DNA of 58,341 bases from assembly GCA_023954495.1 (NCBI GenBank), contig JAMLIA010000011.1, positions 1-58,341 on the forward strand, in the 5' to 3' direction. Position 1 is the stretch's first letter. Each line of letters starts with the position of its first letter. Below the pieces are notes generated by a model that searched no databases, was not told the origin of the DNA, and worked only from the letters and a program-made list of their open reading frames with translations. Below, piece after piece: positions 27,704-37,957 of the stretch. The translations under genes and the position numbers were made by a program. The DNA is from Thermomicrobiales bacterium (GTDB taxonomy: Bacteria > Chloroflexota > Chloroflexia > Thermomicrobiales > CFX8).

Positions 27704-29418
27704 ATGGCTATTGCACCCGTACCTGTCCGCACATCGAACCGGCCGCCAATTCTCGCCCGGCAGGCGGCCATCGCATCCGGCCATTACCTCGCAACTGAAG
27801 CGGGCATGCGGATGTTGCGGCAGGGCGGCAACGCGATTGACGCCGGTGTCGCCGCCGGTATCTGCATCGACGTGCTACTGCCTGACCTGTGCAGTTTCGG
27901 TGGCGTCGCGCCGATCATCGTCTACCACAAGGCGAGCGGCGATCTCGTTTCGATCTCTGGTCTGGGCTACTGGGGTCGCACAGCGAACATCCAGCACTAT
28001 CTGGATCATGAGAATGGCGTGATCCCGAGTGGGGTCAAGCGCTCGGTCGTGCCGGGCGCACCGGATAGCTGGCTGACGGCTCTGGCGCGCTACGGCAAGC
28101 TGAAGTTCGCCGAGGTCGTCCAGCCCGCGATTGAGCTGTGCGAGGGTGGCTTCGTCATGTACCCGTCGCTGCATCGCAACTTGACAAAGGAACGCGACCA
28201 GATCGCTGCCTGGCCATCGACGGCCGCCATCTTTCTGGGCGAAGGTGAAGTCCCGGACGTCGGTTCGGTCTTCCGTCAGCCCGATCTGGCGACGACATTC
28301 CACCGCATGGCCGCTGATGAGCACGCGGTCGTGGGCGGGCGGCCGGCATCGAGGCTGCACGCGACGAGTTCTATACAGAACGGCAAGCAGATCGCTGACT
28401 TCAGTCTGTCCGCGGGCGGCTTCATCGACGAGGCCGATCTGGCAGAGTCTCCACTCCGAGATCGAGCAGCCGCTCTCGGTGAGCTATCGCGACCTTGATG
28501 TGCTTGCCTGCGGTCCCCGGTGTCAGGGCCCGGTCAATTCTTGCGCGGGTGCTCTCGATGCTCGCCGGGCGAGAATCTGAATGAGATCGGCACAACAGCG
28601 CCGACTATATCCATTTGGTCAGCGAAGCGTTCAACCTCGCGTTTGCTGACCGCGAACGGCTACTACGGCACCCGGAATCTGCACTTTGCAGGCTGATGGA
28701 TGTCCTGCTGTCAGCTGATTACGCATCGCGGCGGCGCGCCCAAATCGGACGTGGCGAGTGCCTTCGCGGCAGATGCCAGTCAGGCTGGAGTGATCGACGG
28801 ATTCGCAGCGCGACAATCTCCGAACGGATATCGACTCAGCAGCGGAGCTGCAGCCGGACACGTCGTACGTCTGTGCAGTCGATGACAGTTCTGGCGACGC
28901 CGATGACGGGGACTGGTAGCACGCTGATTGTGCCGGGGCTGGGTCTGGTCTGCCGGAATGCGCTCGCAGTCGTGGGCTCGACCTGGGCAGCACGGCGCTT
29001 GCGCCGCGCAAGCGTCCGCGCCTGACGCCGAATCCGGCGATGGCGTTCCGCGACGGCCAGATCTTCATGCCGTTCGGCACGCCCGGCGCGGACATGCAAC
29101 CGCAGTCGATGGTGCAGGTATTGCTGAACATCGTCGATTTTGGCATGGATGCAGCAGTACCGATGGGCACCGCGGGTTCGGGACCCCAACTATCCTGAAT
29201 CGTTCTGCTGCACACGTATCGACCGGGTCGACTGAGCCCGGAAGGACGCATACCGCGTGAGGCGGTGACGACTCTCGCTGCGCGAGGGCATGACGTCGAG
29301 TGGTGGCCGGAGTGGACACGTATCGTCGGGCAACGTCTGCGCTATCCGGTTGACCATGCAGCGGGTACGCTTGAGGCAGGTGCCGACGCGCGCCGAAGCT
29401 TACGCGATTGGCTGGTAA
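27704..29418 (+). pseudogene. ggt: Gamma-glutamyltransferase family, multiply frameshifted
   Basis: The first ~210 residues are intact and clearly of the GGT family (ILARQAAIASGHYLATEAGM, GGNAIDAGVAAGICIDVL, GVAPIIVYHK, GLGYWGRTA). From about 28335 the similarity jumps between frames: EAARDEFY.., IADFS..GGFIDEADLAE, then LSVSYRDLDVLACGP, then YIHLVSEAFNLAFADRER, and near the end MAFRDGQIFMPFGTPGADMQ. The last codons AEAYAIGW end at TAA 29416-29418. The Thr nucleophile region of classic GGT is not readable with confidence, so the protein may be a GGT-like amidohydrolase. Whether the gene is truly dead or mis-sequenced cannot be settled here; the dense indels with preserved protein sense favour sequence error. 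Confidence 0.75.
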
Positions 29419-29554
29419 GCCGTCGGCGAGTCCAAAACCACACCTGAGATGAGGCGCATGGAACGCAGCACATGTCCAACCCTGATGCCGCCAACACGGC
29501 CATGACGGCTGTCTGCGGTCTGCGCCGCGTCGTTGCGATTCGTGACGCGGCCCG

Positions 29555-32131
29555 ATGACACCGGTCCGTCGACAGTATCGGGCGATCAAGCGCCAGTATC
29601 CCGACATCATCGTCTTCTTCCGGCTCGGCGATTTTACGAGACGTTCGACGGCGATGCCGGTGACGGTCGCTGAGGTACTGGGGATCACGCTGACTTCGCG
29701 CGAAATGGGCAAGGCAACCGTATCCCGCTTGCTGGCATTCCCTATCACGCGGCAGAGGGCTACATCGCTCGGCTGCTGGCAGCCGCCACAAGGTCGCGAT
29801 TGAGGATGACAGCCAACGGGCGGACCGATCGAACGGCAGGTGACGCAGGTCGCCGCCCGGCACGGTCACTGACCCGGCCTTCGTCAGCGGATCCGGGAAC
29901 ACGTACATCGTCGCGCTTCTGGCGGATGGCGATCGAGCCGCCTCGCTTACGCCGATGTCACGACCGGTGAGTTCGCGACGACGCAGATGAACGCGTCCGA
30001 CGGCGTGCTGACGGACGCGATCAGCCGTGAGTTATTGCGCCTGCGGCCAGCCGAAGTCGTGATCCGCGAGGGCGACCTGCTGCTTTCGCTGGTCCCGGAT
30101 GGCACAACGAAAGTCATCTGTGAATGCCTCCGACTGGCGGCATGACACAGCCAGCGAAACGCTCTGCGATCACTTCGAGGTGACGTCGCTGGAGCCGTTC
30201 GGCTGCACGAAGCCTGTTGGCAGCTCGGGCGGTCAGCGCCGCTCACCTATCTCCAATCAACGCAGCGCCAGCCTGCGCCACCCGACCAACCTTTGACCTA
30301 CTCGACCTCGCGCTTCATGAGCCTCGACGCCCAGACGCGCCGAAACCTGGAACTGGTCGAATCGTCGTCTCGCGGCGGCGGCCCGACGCTGGTGCAGACG
30401 CTGGACGCCACACGTTCGCCGCTGGGAGCGCGCCTGCTGCGCCAGTGGATCAATCAGCCGCTCCTGGACCGCTCCGAAATCGAGCGCCGTTACGACGGTA
30501 TCGACTGGCTCGTCGGCGGAGCGCTCCTTGCGCAGTCGGCTGCGCGAGCAGCTGCGCGGGATCGGCGACATCGAGCGCGTCATCAATCGTGTCGTCAACG
30601 CGCAGGCACAACCGCGCGAGATGGCGACGCTCGGCGCGTCGCTCCGTCGCCTGCCCGCGCTAGCAGAGCTGGTGTCGAGCGGCGATCCGCCGCCGATCGT
30701 GCAGCACGTCCCGCTGGTCGAGCGCGCGGCGGATGAGACCGAACGCGCGCTGGCCGACGACCTGCCCGCCGTCCCGTCCCGGCCAGCGGCGTCATCGGGC
30801 CTGGCCAGCGCCGAGCTGATGGACTGCGACAGACGCTGGCACGCGACAAGAACTACATCGCGACGTCGAACAGCGCGAGCGCGAACGAAACGGGAACTGA
30901 AGGGCTGAAGGTCGGATTCAACAAAGTCTTCGGCTACTACATCGAGGTCTCGAACGCCTCGCGCGATGCGGTGCTGACGACTACCTGCGCAAGCAGACGT
31001 TGGTGAATGCCGAGCGCTACATCAGCCCGAGCTGAAAGAGGCCGAGCAACGCGTGCTGGCTGCCGAGGAGCGCATCAGTCAGGCCGAAGCGGACGCCTGG
31101 GGCGGTTGATCGCAATTGTCGCGGCTGGAGGTGGTGCGCGCATCCGCGACGCCGCGCAGGCCGTGGCGACGCTCGATGTGCTGGCCGGTCTGGCTGGAGA
31201 TTGCGGCGATGCGCGAGGGCGCACCGGAGTTGTCGGACGAGGATGTGCTGGCTTTTCTCGATGCCGGTTTGCATCCGATCGTCGATGCCAACCTGCCGCG
31301 CGGCGAGTTCGTGCCAAACGATGTCCGGCTGTCTGACGACGATGCAAGTATCGCGATCCTGACCTGGCCCAAATATGGCCGGTAAGTCGACCTACCTGCG
31401 GCAAGTGGCGTTGATCGCTCTGCTGGCGCAGATCGGCCTGTTCGTTCCGGCAACGCGGGCCCGGATCGGCATCGTCGATCGGATCTTCACCCGCATCGGC
31501 GCACAGGATGATCTGGCGAGCGGGCAATCGACGTTCATGGTCGAGATGCTGGAGACGGCGGCGATCCTCAATCACGCGACCTCGCGCTCGCTGGTTGTGC
31601 TCGATGAGATCGGACGCGGCACGAGTACCTACGATGGCCTGGCGATCGCGACCGCGATTGTTGAGTACATCCACAACACGCCGCGCCTTGGCTGCAAAAC
31701 GCTGTTTGCCACGCACTACCACGAGCTGACGACGCTGGCGAACATCCTGCCGGGCGTGCGGAACTACCGGCTGGATGTGCTGGAAGCCGGTGACCGGGTC
31801 ACATTCCTCCATCGCGTTGTTCCCGGAGGCGCGGACCGCTCGTATGGTGTCTATGTTGCCCAGCTGGCTGGGATGCCACGACAAGTCGTCCGACGCGCCG
31901 GGGAGGTGCTCTCCGAGCTGGAGCAGACGGCTGCCAGCGGCGCGCGTGAACGACGCCGCGAGGCGGTGTCCAGCCGCTCCGGACGCGCCAATGCAGCTGA
32001 CGCTATTCGGCGGCACGCACCCGGCCGTCGAGAAAGCTGCGCGAACTGAGGTGGACGGCATGTCGCCGCTGGACGCGCTGACCATGCTGTATGAGTTGCG
32101 CCAACTGGCTGCCGACCGGGAGACGGTCTGA
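29555..32131 (+). pseudogene. mutS: DNA mismatch repair protein MutS, multiply frameshifted
   Basis: Pieces in all three frames assemble into a nearly full MutS of about 860 residues: MTPVRRQYRAIKRQYPD..VFFRLGDF (mismatch domain), AYADVTTGEFATTQM, LDAQTRRNLELVESS, GPTLVQTLDATRSPLGARLL (core), NKVFGYYIEVSNASRDAV (clamp), and the ATPase with [58 protein letters not shown] and [12 protein letters not shown], ending at 32131. The Walker A entry at 31360-31390 reads out of frame (..TWPKYGR then GKSTY..) where [10 protein letters not shown] is expected. The clean conservation between breaks argues against an old pseudogene. Confidence 0.82.
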
Positions 32132-32161
32132 GCGCTGATGATGAGAGGGTAATCACAAACG

Positions 32162-33205
32162 ATGGCGGTCGAAACGATCCTGACCGAACTGATGGCGATT
32201 CCCGGCCCAACTGGTCGCGAGTCGCTGGTGATGGACTGGCTGCGTGAACGCTGGCAGGGCCACGCTGAAAGCGTCTGGGACACCAAGGTTTGGCAATCTG
32301 CTGGCGCACGTCGGCGGCAACGGGCCAACCCTGCTGATTCAGGGACACGCCGACGAGCTGTCGCTCGTCATCCGCTCAATCGACGCGAACGGCTTCTGTG
32401 GCTGTCGAATGGGCAGGCACCGAGCACGAACGTCACACATCGCTACCCGGTGGGGCAGCCGGCGCTGGTCGTCGGACGACATGGACAGATCGACGGTCTG
32501 TTCGCTGCGGCGAGCGGCCACATCCTCACCGTCCGTCAGCGCGATACTGAGCGCGTCGATCTGGACACGCTGTTTGTCGACATCGGCGCAGCGTCGCGCG
32601 CCGAAGCCGTTTCGATGGGTGCACACGTCGGCGCGAGCATTGTCTGGAACACACCACCGCGCCGCCTCGGCAATCGCCTCTACGGCAAAGCGATCGACGA
32701 CCGCGTCGCACTGGCGCTGATGCTGACTGAGCTGATTGAAACGGTGTCGCCGGACGATTCGGCCTACGATCTCTACCTCGCAGCTACCATTCAGGAAGAG
32801 ATCGGGCTGGTCGGCTCGCTGTCGCTCCGCGCCGATGTTGATGCCGATCTGGCGATCGCGCTGGACAACGGGCTGGTTGGCGACATCCCGACTGTCTCCT
32901 CCGGTCTGATGCCGACTGTCCTCGGTGGCGGTCCGACGCTGGTCTACAAGGACGCGCATGTGCACTACGACATACGCCTTATCGACCGGCTGACGGACAT
33001 TGCCAGCGAGCGCGACATCCCGGTTCAGCACGCCGTCTACGAGCAGATCGGCAGCGATGGGTCGGCGCTCATCAAGCAGGGCATCCCGACAGCATTGCTG
33101 GGACCTGCGACCCGCTATACGCATTCGGCATTCGAGATGATCGATGTTCGTGATCTGGATTCGTCGCTCGACCTGCTGGCTGCGTTCGTGACGTCTGCAC
33201 CGTAG
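32162..33205 (+). CDS. M42 family metallopeptidase with an internal out-of-frame stretch
   Basis: This is an M42-type glutamyl/deblocking aminopeptidase of about 347 residues (LMAIPGPTGRESLV at the start; VDIGAASRAEA, GKAIDDRVAL, AATIQEEIGLVGS and ALDNGLVGD follow, carrying later metal and catalytic residues). Between about 32287 and 32397 the open frame reads nonsense, while the next frame reads FGNLLAHVGGNGPTLL and GHADELSLVIRSIDANGF, the family segment with the first metal His. An extra G near 32287 and a missing base near 32397 explain this and restore the frame. As written the product would lack a metal ligand. Confidence 0.8.
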   Translation: MAVETILTELMAIPGPTGRESLVMDWLRERWQGHAESVWDTKVWQSAGARRRQRANPADSGTRRRAVARHPLNRRERLLWLSNGQAPSTNVTHRYPVGQPALVVGRHGQIDGLFAAASGHILTVRQRDTERVDLDTLFVDIGAASRAEAVSMGAHVGASIVWNTPPRRLGNRLYGKAIDDRVALALMLTELIETVSPDDSAYDLYLAATIQEEIGLVGSLSLRADVDADLAIALDNGLVGDIPTVSSGLMPTVLGGGPTLVYKDAHVHYDIRLIDRLTDIASERDIPVQHAVYEQIGSDGSALIKQGIPTALLGPATRYTHSAFEMIDVRDLDSSLDLLAAFVTSAP

Positions 33206-33215
33206 GACGAGAGGA

Positions 33216-34476
33216 TCAGGCGCGCTTCAAACGCCGCAGGTGGATGGGAGCCGCCAACGGCGACGCCAAGGCCGATCAGGGGCCCCTATGCCGGTGCAGG
33301 CGATCAGCGCGATAAGCTCGCCAGAGCTGAGGCTGTCGTCACCGGTATCAGCGTCCGGCGCTTGTTGCTCGGGCGACGCGTCGCCTCCATAGCCAACTGA
33401 ATCGCGCCAGGCGGCGTCGAGCTCGTCGATGGTCAGGCCGAGTGATCCTGACTGCCTCGCCGATCGACACTTCATCGCGGAAGATGGCGACTAACTGACC
33501 GAGCGCATCGTCGCCGTACTCTTCGGCGATGAACGCGACGACCGCGCCGCTCTGAGCGTAGGAGAGGATCGCCTGATCGGGATCGGTTGGGAAGCTGGAG
33601 TTCAGCGCCCGCAGCGGGATGAGCCGTCCGTCATCGATGGCGTCGCGTAGATGCCGCAAGCGCCCGTCGGCTACCTCCTGGGTTGTAGACGGCCAGGCCC
33701 TCATCGAGCCAGCTTGGCGGCGAGTTGAATGGATTGCGGGTCGCCTGATAGACGACCAGGTGCGAGATTTCGTGCGGCACCATCCGGCGCACTTCCGTCT
33801 CGGCTCCCCTGCCCGGATCAATCTCGGCGACGATCAGCCCCCAGGTCGGGTGCGCCTGACCGCCGATCCATTCGGCTGAGTTCGGCGGTAGCGCACGGTT
33901 GAATGCGCGTTCGTCGCCATAGATGACCAGTCGAACCGGCTCCTCGGCTTCGATGTCGAAGCGCTCGGAGAGCTGGCTGATGCCGCGGAGCGCCGTGTTG
34001 ACAACGTCCCGCGCGAAGTCTTCGTCGCCGCGATACCAGAACAGAGTGACCAGCCCATCGGTGATCGTCTGCCACGACTGGCTCTCGTCCATATAGAAGA
34101 GCGTCGCTGGTTCAGATTCGGTGACGTCACCGTCCTGCTCGGTGACGCGCCAACGATAGGTCAGGTCGAGTCCCGGCGGCAGGTAGTTCACGCTGGTGTC
34201 GACAACATGTTCCAGCTCGATGTGCCGATCCGGTTCGACTGCGGGAAAGGCAGCCTGCAACTCGGCATCACCGACCGGCTGCCAGAAAAGCGCGACCGCG
34301 ACGATCGGCGAATCGGCCTCGGCGACCAGTGAGAATGTGATCGAATCCTGAAACGTCGCCGTGGCGCTGGTGTCGAGAAACGTCGCGTCGGCTGCGGCGG
34401 CGCGTGGTGGTGCTGCCACGCCCAGCGCAAGGAACCCGGTGATGAGGAAGAGCAGCGCCCAGCGACTAATCCGCAC
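33216..34476 (-). pseudogene. Secreted gluzincin peptidase (MA-like), frameshifted
   Basis: This exported zinc peptidase begins at GTG 34476 (ISRWALLFLITGFLALGVAAPP.., a signal peptide) inside the last codons of prfB, with GGAG 8 bases before. An N-terminal beta-rich region is followed by RRMVPHEISHLVVYQATRNP with the zinc HExxH and PSWLDEGLAVYN with the downstream Glu ligand. After this the frame breaks near 33680; ADGRLRHLRDAIDDG and GDDALGQLVAIFRDEVSIG continue in the next frame, and another break near 33445 leads to GSLGLTIDELDAAW. A third break near 33280 precedes a likely membrane helix and a basic tail ending at TGA 33218-33216. Confidence 0.65.
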
Positions 34477-35585
34477 GCACCTGCTCCGATTGTTCCTGAA
34501 GCTGCTGATGCAGATAGGACTCAATCGCCGGGTCGAGGTCGCCGTCCAACACCCCTTGGACGTCACTCGTCGAGAAGTCGGTGCGGTGGTCATTGACCAT
34601 CGTGTACGGCTGGAGGACGTACGAGCGGATGCGGTTGCCCCAGCCCTCAGTGACGTGCTCGCCCTTCAGACGGGCGCGCTCAGCCTCCTGCTCGCGGATC
34701 TTCAGCTCGACCAGCCTCGAACGCAGGATCTTGAATGCCGATTCCTTGTTCTGCAGCTGCGAGCGCTCGTCCTGACAGGTGACAACGATGCCGGTCGGGA
34801 AGTGCGTGATCCGAATCGCAGAGCTAGTCTTGTTGACGTGCTGCCCACCGGCGCCGGATGAGCGGTAGGTATCGATCCGGATATCCTCGTCGCGGATAAC
34901 GACCTCGGTATCATCATCGACGTCCGGCAAGACCTCAACGAGCGCGAAGGCGGTGTGGCGGCGGTGGGCTGAATCGAACGGCGACAGCCGCACCAGACGA
35001 TGCGTGCCGGCCTCGCCCTTCAGCAGGCCGTACGCATAGCGACCGCGGATTTCAATCGTCGTGCTCTTGATCCCAGCTTCTTCGCCTTCGGTCCAATCGA
35101 GAACAGACGTGGAAAAGCCGCGCTTATCGGACCAGCGCAAATACATCCGACTGAGCATTTCGGCCCAGTCCTGCGCGTCAATGCCGCCGGTGCCGGCGTG
35201 TATCGCGAGGAGCGCGTTACTCTCATCGTGCTCGTCGCTCAGCAGGAGCTGAATCTCCATCTGGTCGAGTTGTTGGCCGAGTTCCGCTGTCTGCTCCCTG
35301 ATCTCAGTGAGCATCGAGTCATCATCGTCGGCAAGCTCGGATAGCTCCAGCAGATCAGACGCCTGGTGGCTCATTCGCTCCCAGTCATCAACTTGCGAGC
35401 GGATGCCGGTGAGGCGTTGCATCAAACGCTGGGCGCGCCCGGCATCATCCCAGAAGCCCGGTTCGACCGACTGCGCTTCCAGCTCGCCTATTTCGCGACG
35501 CTTCTCCGGTAAGTCAAAGACGCACCCCGATCTCATCAAGCCGCAGCTTGATGCCGGAGAGGATATCCGGTGTTGTCTGTTCCAC
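34466..35585 (-). CDS. prfB: Peptide chain release factor 2 with programmed +1 frameshift
   Basis: RF2 ends translation at UGA and UAA. Translation starts at GTG 35585 (..EQTTPDILSGIKLRL), runs 23 codons to CTT and meets an in-frame TGA at 35516-35514 inside CTTTGAC. A +1 shift reads Leu-Asp and continues DLPEKRREIGELEAQS. A GGGGTG run lies just upstream as the internal Shine-Dalgarno-like stimulator, as in E. coli prfB. The main frame has the GGQ motif in SSGAGGQHVNKT. The tripeptide specificity element of RF2 (SPF) is present in VRLSPFDSAHRRHT. The shift is therefore autoregulation, not damage. Confidence 0.95.
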
Positions 35586-35702
35586 AGTGGTACGTTCTCT
35601 CGTTGCTACCATCATTCGTCGCGCGCCGTCGGCCCGGACGGCACATGCGGAAGTGTAGCAAGACGACAATGCGGCTCGGAGGGTGGGTAATGCGTCGGAG
35701 AT

Positions 35703-35867
35703 CTACAGGCCCGGGTTCTTATTGCGAGTGAGCACCTCTGCCTCGTCGAGAGCCTGACGCTGCGTCTGCGTGTCGGGCCGTGCCTCCCCGAGCAATCGGC
35801 GGGAGATGCGATGAGCAACGTACGCGATTGCCAGGAGTCCAGCCGCCAGGGCGATCCATCCAACCAT
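35703..35867 (-). CDS. Small membrane protein (54 residues)
   Basis: A short single-helix protein (VGWIALAAGLLAIAYVAHRI) with a basic then acidic tail (..EARPDTQTQRQALDEAEVL). ATG 35867 has GGAG seven bases upstream, and the hydrophobic helix begins right after the start. No family is recognised. It lies between prfB and a lipoprotein gene on the same strand. Confidence 0.5.
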   Translation of the reverse strand: MVGWIALAAGLLAIAYVAHRISRRLLGEARPDTQTQRQALDEAEVLTRNKNPGL

Positions 35868-35933
35868 TGAGCAACTCCATTTCCTCTGGTGCGAAGCCCA
35901 CACGGGACGAGGCTGTACGGGATGCGCATTGCA

Positions 35934-37184
35934 TCACGGTATTTCGATGTGAGTGCTTGCAGATGTCCCCTGCCAGAGCGTTGCGGACCGCTCAGGAAGG
36001 ATCGTCAAGGAGCGGGCGCTCGAATCGATCGGACCGGCAATCCGAATGGTCGACTCGCCGGCTGCCATTGATGATCCAGGTGTGCGCCGCATACCGGTAG
36101 ACGCGGACTCGACCGTGTAGCGTCTGCCAACATCATCAGTGACCGATACTTCAGGAGCGTCGATGCCAAGGAACAGGACGGTTGCGTCGGACTCTTGCTC
36201 GAGGTTCGAGATCACTACAGTCAGATAGAGTCCCTCGTCGACTTGCTCCACACCCGTAACGGCCAGACGCTCTCCGCGCATGAGCAGCGGTGTTGACGAC
36301 CACTCGCCGAGCGGGTTGCTGATCTCGATCTCGGACGGCGAGTCATTGATGACAACAGCTGTCATCAGGAAGTTAGCGGTAGCCACGTTCGTGGGGACGT
36401 CAGTGAACGAGGCCACCCAGGACATGCCGGTGGTAGATCCTGCGGCGTCAGTTCGATCGCTGGGCTGTATGGAGGCTGGAGTATAGACGATACCGTTGTC
36501 CGCCTTGAGCTGGAGCGTCTGTTCTGGAGCTACCAGTTCCACCATCTCGTCCGATTCCACGCGGAACGTGATCTGGATCATATCGCCGCGCCGCTCAACA
36601 AGCGTCACACGCATCGTCGCTTTGCCGTTGATGTCGGTTGAGACATCCATCGGGCTGGAACTTGCCGTCGCTGCCTCTTCGCCAAGCATGTCTGGAGTGA
36701 GATCGAAAACCCACGGACCGTTCATCTGGAATGGGCCATCGGGGGCATCAAGGAGTATGTCATTGAACGTAATTCGAATGGGATCTGTTGGAATGACCGG
36801 GTGGGTCAGCATCAATCCAAACTGCTGCATCGTATCCCCGGGTTGATGTGGTCGCACGCGAATGGACAACCCATCTTTGTCGGATGTGGCGTTGGCAATC
36901 TCGATTTGCTGGCCAAGGAACATTGGGGCAAGGAGGTTGCTGTCGCTGGACGGGATGAACTGCGCGGGCAGTGCAAATGAGAACCTGGCCTCTAATCCGA
37001 CCGATGACACGACGACCTCATCAAGACGAAGAGCGGCATCGTCAGTCTCACGCTCGACCCCGACCTCGACAATCCGCGTCGGTTGCCGAGCCGATACTTC
37101 AGGACTCTCCGTTGAGCCACACGCCGCCAATAACGTAAACAACAGGGCCGCTGCTACCACGTGAGTGGCTATCGCGAGCTTCAT
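35934..37184 (-). CDS. Predicted lipoprotein of unknown function
   Basis: This 416-residue protein begins with a lipoprotein signal (AIATHVVAAALLFTLLAACGS) with LAAC as the lipobox. The mature part is mostly beta-strand-like, with repeated segments of similar pattern (ITFNDILLDAPDG.., MRVTLVERRGDMIQITFRV.., LAVTGVEQVDEGLYLTVVISN..), suggesting several immunoglobulin-like domains. ATG 37184 is chosen because AGGAG lies 9 bases upstream; another ATG three codons earlier overlaps that site. Function is unknown. The neighbouring secreted protein and LuxR-type regulator on the same strand may be functionally linked. Confidence 0.65.
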   Translation of the reverse strand: MKLAIATHVVAAALLFTLLAACGSTESPEVSARQPTRIVEVGVERETDDAALRLDEVVVSSVGLEARFSFALPAQFIPSSDSNLLAPMFLGQQIEIANATSDKDGLSIRVRPHQPGDTMQQFGLMLTHPVIPTDPIRITFNDILLDAPDGPFQMNGPWVFDLTPDMLGEEAATASSSPMDVSTDINGKATMRVTLVERRGDMIQITFRVESDEMVELVAPEQTLQLKADNGIVYTPASIQPSDRTDAAGSTTGMSWVASFTDVPTNVATANFLMTAVVINDSPSEIEISNPLGEWSSTPLLMRGERLAVTGVEQVDEGLYLTVVISNLEQESDATVLFLGIDAPEVSVTDDVGRRYTVESASTGMRRTPGSSMAAGESTIRIAGPIDSSARSLTILPERSATLWQGTSASTHIEIP

Positions 37185-37253
37185 CTTAGTCATCTCCTGA
37201 ACTGAGACGCGGTGCTACATCAACGACCTGAAAGCCGACCCGCATGGAAACGC

Positions 37254-37745
37254 TCACCATGTGAGATGGTAGTGAATCCAGCTATAGTTCGAATCGACCG
37301 CCGATTCCCAACCACCAAGTTGCCAGACCGTGCTTCCACTGCAGAAAGCATCTCCGGTCTTGTTGATATATTTCACATATTGTCCTGATACCCAACTGTG
37401 AGTCTGATTGTAATAATTATACCACCATCGAGGCGTGTTGTTATATGTAAATGGAACATCACCGGAGGTGACATATCTGATGCTGTACGTGCTGTCGTAC
37501 TCTACGAACGCGTATCCACAATCCAGGACTGCACCCGAAGTGAGCACATTGACATAGAGTCGCTGGTTATATGTGTAGACCCCGCCCCCGCCAGTTGTGT
37601 ATTCAATTGCATGCCGCGAATAAAACTGGTTTCCGGGCACGTCTTTGGTGTTGTACGGGCCGGGTGAATATTGTACCGAGGCCATCGCCACAGAGGGAAC
37701 AACAAGGCACAGCACCAGAATGGCAATCGCGAAACGGATGACCAC
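37254..37745 (-). CDS. Secreted Tyr/Trp-rich protein of unknown function
   Basis: A 163-residue exported protein from GTG 37745 (GAGGGA six bases before): signal peptide IRFAIAILVLCLVVPSVAMA, then a mature part rich in Tyr, Trp, Asn and Gly (YTTGGGGVYTYNQRLYVN, TPRWWYNYYNQTHSW) with two Cys. The DNA is clearly more AT-rich than its neighbours (for example around 37380-37450), hinting at a different origin or at relaxed codon use. It could be a small wall-associated or bacteriocin-like protein, but no family motif is visible. Confidence 0.55.
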   Translation of the reverse strand: MVIRFAIAILVLCLVVPSVAMASVQYSPGPYNTKDVPGNQFYSRHAIEYTTGGGGVYTYNQRLYVNVLTSGAVLDCGYAFVEYDSTYSIRYVTSGDVPFTYNNTPRWWYNYYNQTHSWVSGQYVKYINKTGDAFCSGSTVWQLGGWESAVDSNYSWIHYHLTW

Positions 37746-37957
37746 AAGCGTCCCTCTCTCCCTGATTCCTTACTTGCCGGCAAACGCTCTGGTCAGCAGA
37801 CAGCGATGCCAACGCGCGCAGCGTGTATCAAAGGTCTGGAGCATTCTTCGTTCGACTGCAATGTGGTAAATCGCAGGACAGTGCGGATTTCCGAGATCCC
37901 GGCAGCAATCACTGGTGTGCCGCGGACAGACAGATTGCGACTGTTGTGATGACGTAT

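Noticed and set aside
35513-35519. prfB break as another sequencing frameshift
   Set aside because: CTTTGAC with an upstream G-rich site is the standard RF2 programmed shift.
37254-37745. Lactococcin 972-like bacteriocin
   Set aside because: The Tyr/Gly-rich pattern is suggestive, but the protein is longer than that family and lacks its recognisable motif order, and no dedicated exporter is nearby.
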